Source of the DNA: Tabrizicola thermarum
Lineage (GTDB): Bacteria > Pseudomonadota > Alphaproteobacteria > Rhodobacterales > Rhodobacteraceae
Direction of reading: 5' to 3'
DNA: 64,000 nucleotides
Assembly: GCF_003574395.1 (NCBI RefSeq)
Contig: NZ_QMJY01000083.1
Coordinates: 310,001-374,000, forward strand
Below the pieces are notes generated by a model, which was not told the DNA's origin, ran no database searches, and was given only the letters and a program-made list of their open reading frames with translations. Positions within the stretch are counted from its first letter, which is position 1; each line of letters opens with the position of its first letter. The position numbers and the translations under genes were made by a program. Positions 63,280 to 64,000 of this stretch are shown one piece after another.

Positions 63280-64000
63280 TCAAGGAACGGGGATCCACAT
63301 CACATCCTCGATCCTGGGCGCGCCTGTGGCCAGCATCACCACCCGGTCGAACCCCAGCGCGATCCCCGCGGCCGCCGGCATGATCTCCAGCGCCGCCAGA
63401 AACTCCTCGTCCAGGGGGTAGCTCTCCCCGTAGACCCGTGCCTTCTCCGCCATCTCCGCCTCGAAGCGCCGCCTCTGCTCGCCCGCGTCCGTCAGCTCTC
63501 CGAAGCCGTTGGCCAGCTCCACCCCGCAGGCATAGACCTCGAACCGCTCGGCGACCCTCGCATCCCCCGGCACCTTCCGGGCCAGGGCCGCCTCCGCCGC
63601 CGGATACCGATCCAGGATCGTCACCCGCCCGTCCCCCAGCTTCGGCTCGACCTTCTCCGACAGGACCCGGCTTGCCATGTCCGACCAGGTGTCATCCGCC
63701 GCCCGCCTGACCCCGATCCGGTCCAGCTCCGCCCCGAGAGCATCCGCGTCCGTTGACCCATCCGCCCGGATCGAGGCCATCAGATCCACCCCTGCATGGG
63801 TCGCGAAAGCCTCGGCCACCGAGACCCGCTCCGGCTCCGCGAACGGGTCGCAGGTCCGGTCCCGGAACCGCAGCACCCCGGCCCCCGCCTCCTGCGCAGC
63901 CAGGCGGAGGAAGGCCATCGTATCCGCCATCAGGACCTCGTACCCCTCGCCCACCCGATACCATTCCAGCATCGTGAACTCGGGGGAATGCAGCGGCCCC
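63280..64000 (-). CDS. epmA: EF-P lysine lysyltransferase EpmA, C-terminal part (cut by window edge)
   Basis: The last 240 residues of a LysRS-like class II synthetase of the EpmA/GenX/PoxA type, which modifies elongation factor P with beta-lysine. Motif 2-like region HSPEFTMLEWYRVGEGYEVLM is read at the window edge, and motif 3 EIMPAAAGIALGFDRVVMLATGAPRIEDVMWIPVP ends the protein. The lack of an anticodon-binding domain cannot be checked because the N-terminus is outside the window, but the internal segment ELANGFGELTDAGEQRRRF fits EpmA. Confidence 0.88.
   Translation of the reverse strand, partial: GPLHSPEFTMLEWYRVGEGYEVLMADTMAFLRLAAQEAGAGVLRFRDRTCDPFAEPERVSVAEAFATHAGVDLMASIRADGSTDADALGAELDRIGVRRAADDTWSDMASRVLSEKVEPKLGDGRVTILDRYPAAEAALARKVPGDARVAERFEVYACGVELANGFGELTDAGEQRRRFEAEMAEKARVYGESYPLDEEFLAALEIMPAAAGIALGFDRVVMLATGAPRIEDVMWIPVP

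Overview
The window is about 64 kb of high-GC chromosome from an alphaproteobacterium of the Rhodobacter/Paracoccus group (Rhodobacteraceae in the broad sense). The indications are the gene order bamE / yceD-rpmF-plsX-fabH-ihfA-merR, the iscR-led suf operon, rlmE next to ppx/gppA, lpxD beside an ACP/KAS pair, ccmE beside argC, and a lysis cassette of the gene-transfer-agent (GTA) type. Almost all of it is core chromosome. I see no CRISPR array, insertion sequence, integrase or complete prophage.

Layout. 1-3.85 kb: the start of a glycosyltransferase gene, then a SitABCD-type manganese ABC transporter on the minus strand with a Mur-like operator in its promoter. 3.9-7.5 kb: an AbrB-family membrane protein, tRNA-Arg(CCG) and a lipoprotein subtilisin-like autotransporter. 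7.6-16.8 kb: the minus-strand operon iscR - cysteine desulfurase - sufB - glycosyltransferase/methyltransferase-like fusion - sufC - sufD - two membrane proteins - sufS, driven by a clear promoter whose -10 lies in a palindrome. 16.8-25.4 kb: a hydrolase, a small protein and an HD protein, then icd, a YitT protein, typA and pntAB. 25.5-31 kb: a methyltransferase, a PEBP-like protein, an AraC regulator and a kynurenine-pathway operon, kynU - GH5 hydrolase - kynA. 31-43.2 kb: cell-envelope genes (L,D-transpeptidases, MepK-like protein, IalB, lpxD/acp/KAS), a HerA-like ATPase, rlmE and ppx. 43.3-49 kb: an outer-membrane barrel, a partial one-carbon/corrinoid cluster, an HExxH protein, olsB, msrB and bamE. 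49-53.4 kb: yceD-rpmF-plsX-fabH-ihfA-merR. 53.4-64 kb: tRNA-Pro(GGG), a dCTP deaminase, the argS-SPOR-nagZ-scpA-scpB run, GTA-type holin and endolysin, ccmE, argC and a partial epmA.

How genes work together. The suf operon carries iron-sulfur scaffold genes and two cysteine desulfurases under one IscR/Irr-type promoter. LdtD-like and MepK-like genes diverge from one control region, pairing a 3-3 crosslink maker with a likely 3-3 crosslink cutter. kynA and kynU supply two steps of tryptophan breakdown. plsX/fabH start phospholipid and fatty-acid synthesis, and lpxD/acp/KAS probably serve lipid A acylation.

The least explained material is between genes: a three-copy intergenic repeat whose hairpin arms covary, a second 40-nt repeat present twice, a promoter-to-terminator small RNA candidate, a tandem hairpin with complementary loops, and a hairpin that would cover the typA ribosome binding site. 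I did not find a convincing wholly new multi-gene system. The best leads are these repeats and the odd genes inside the suf operon. All functions are read from sequence by eye, and no database search was run.
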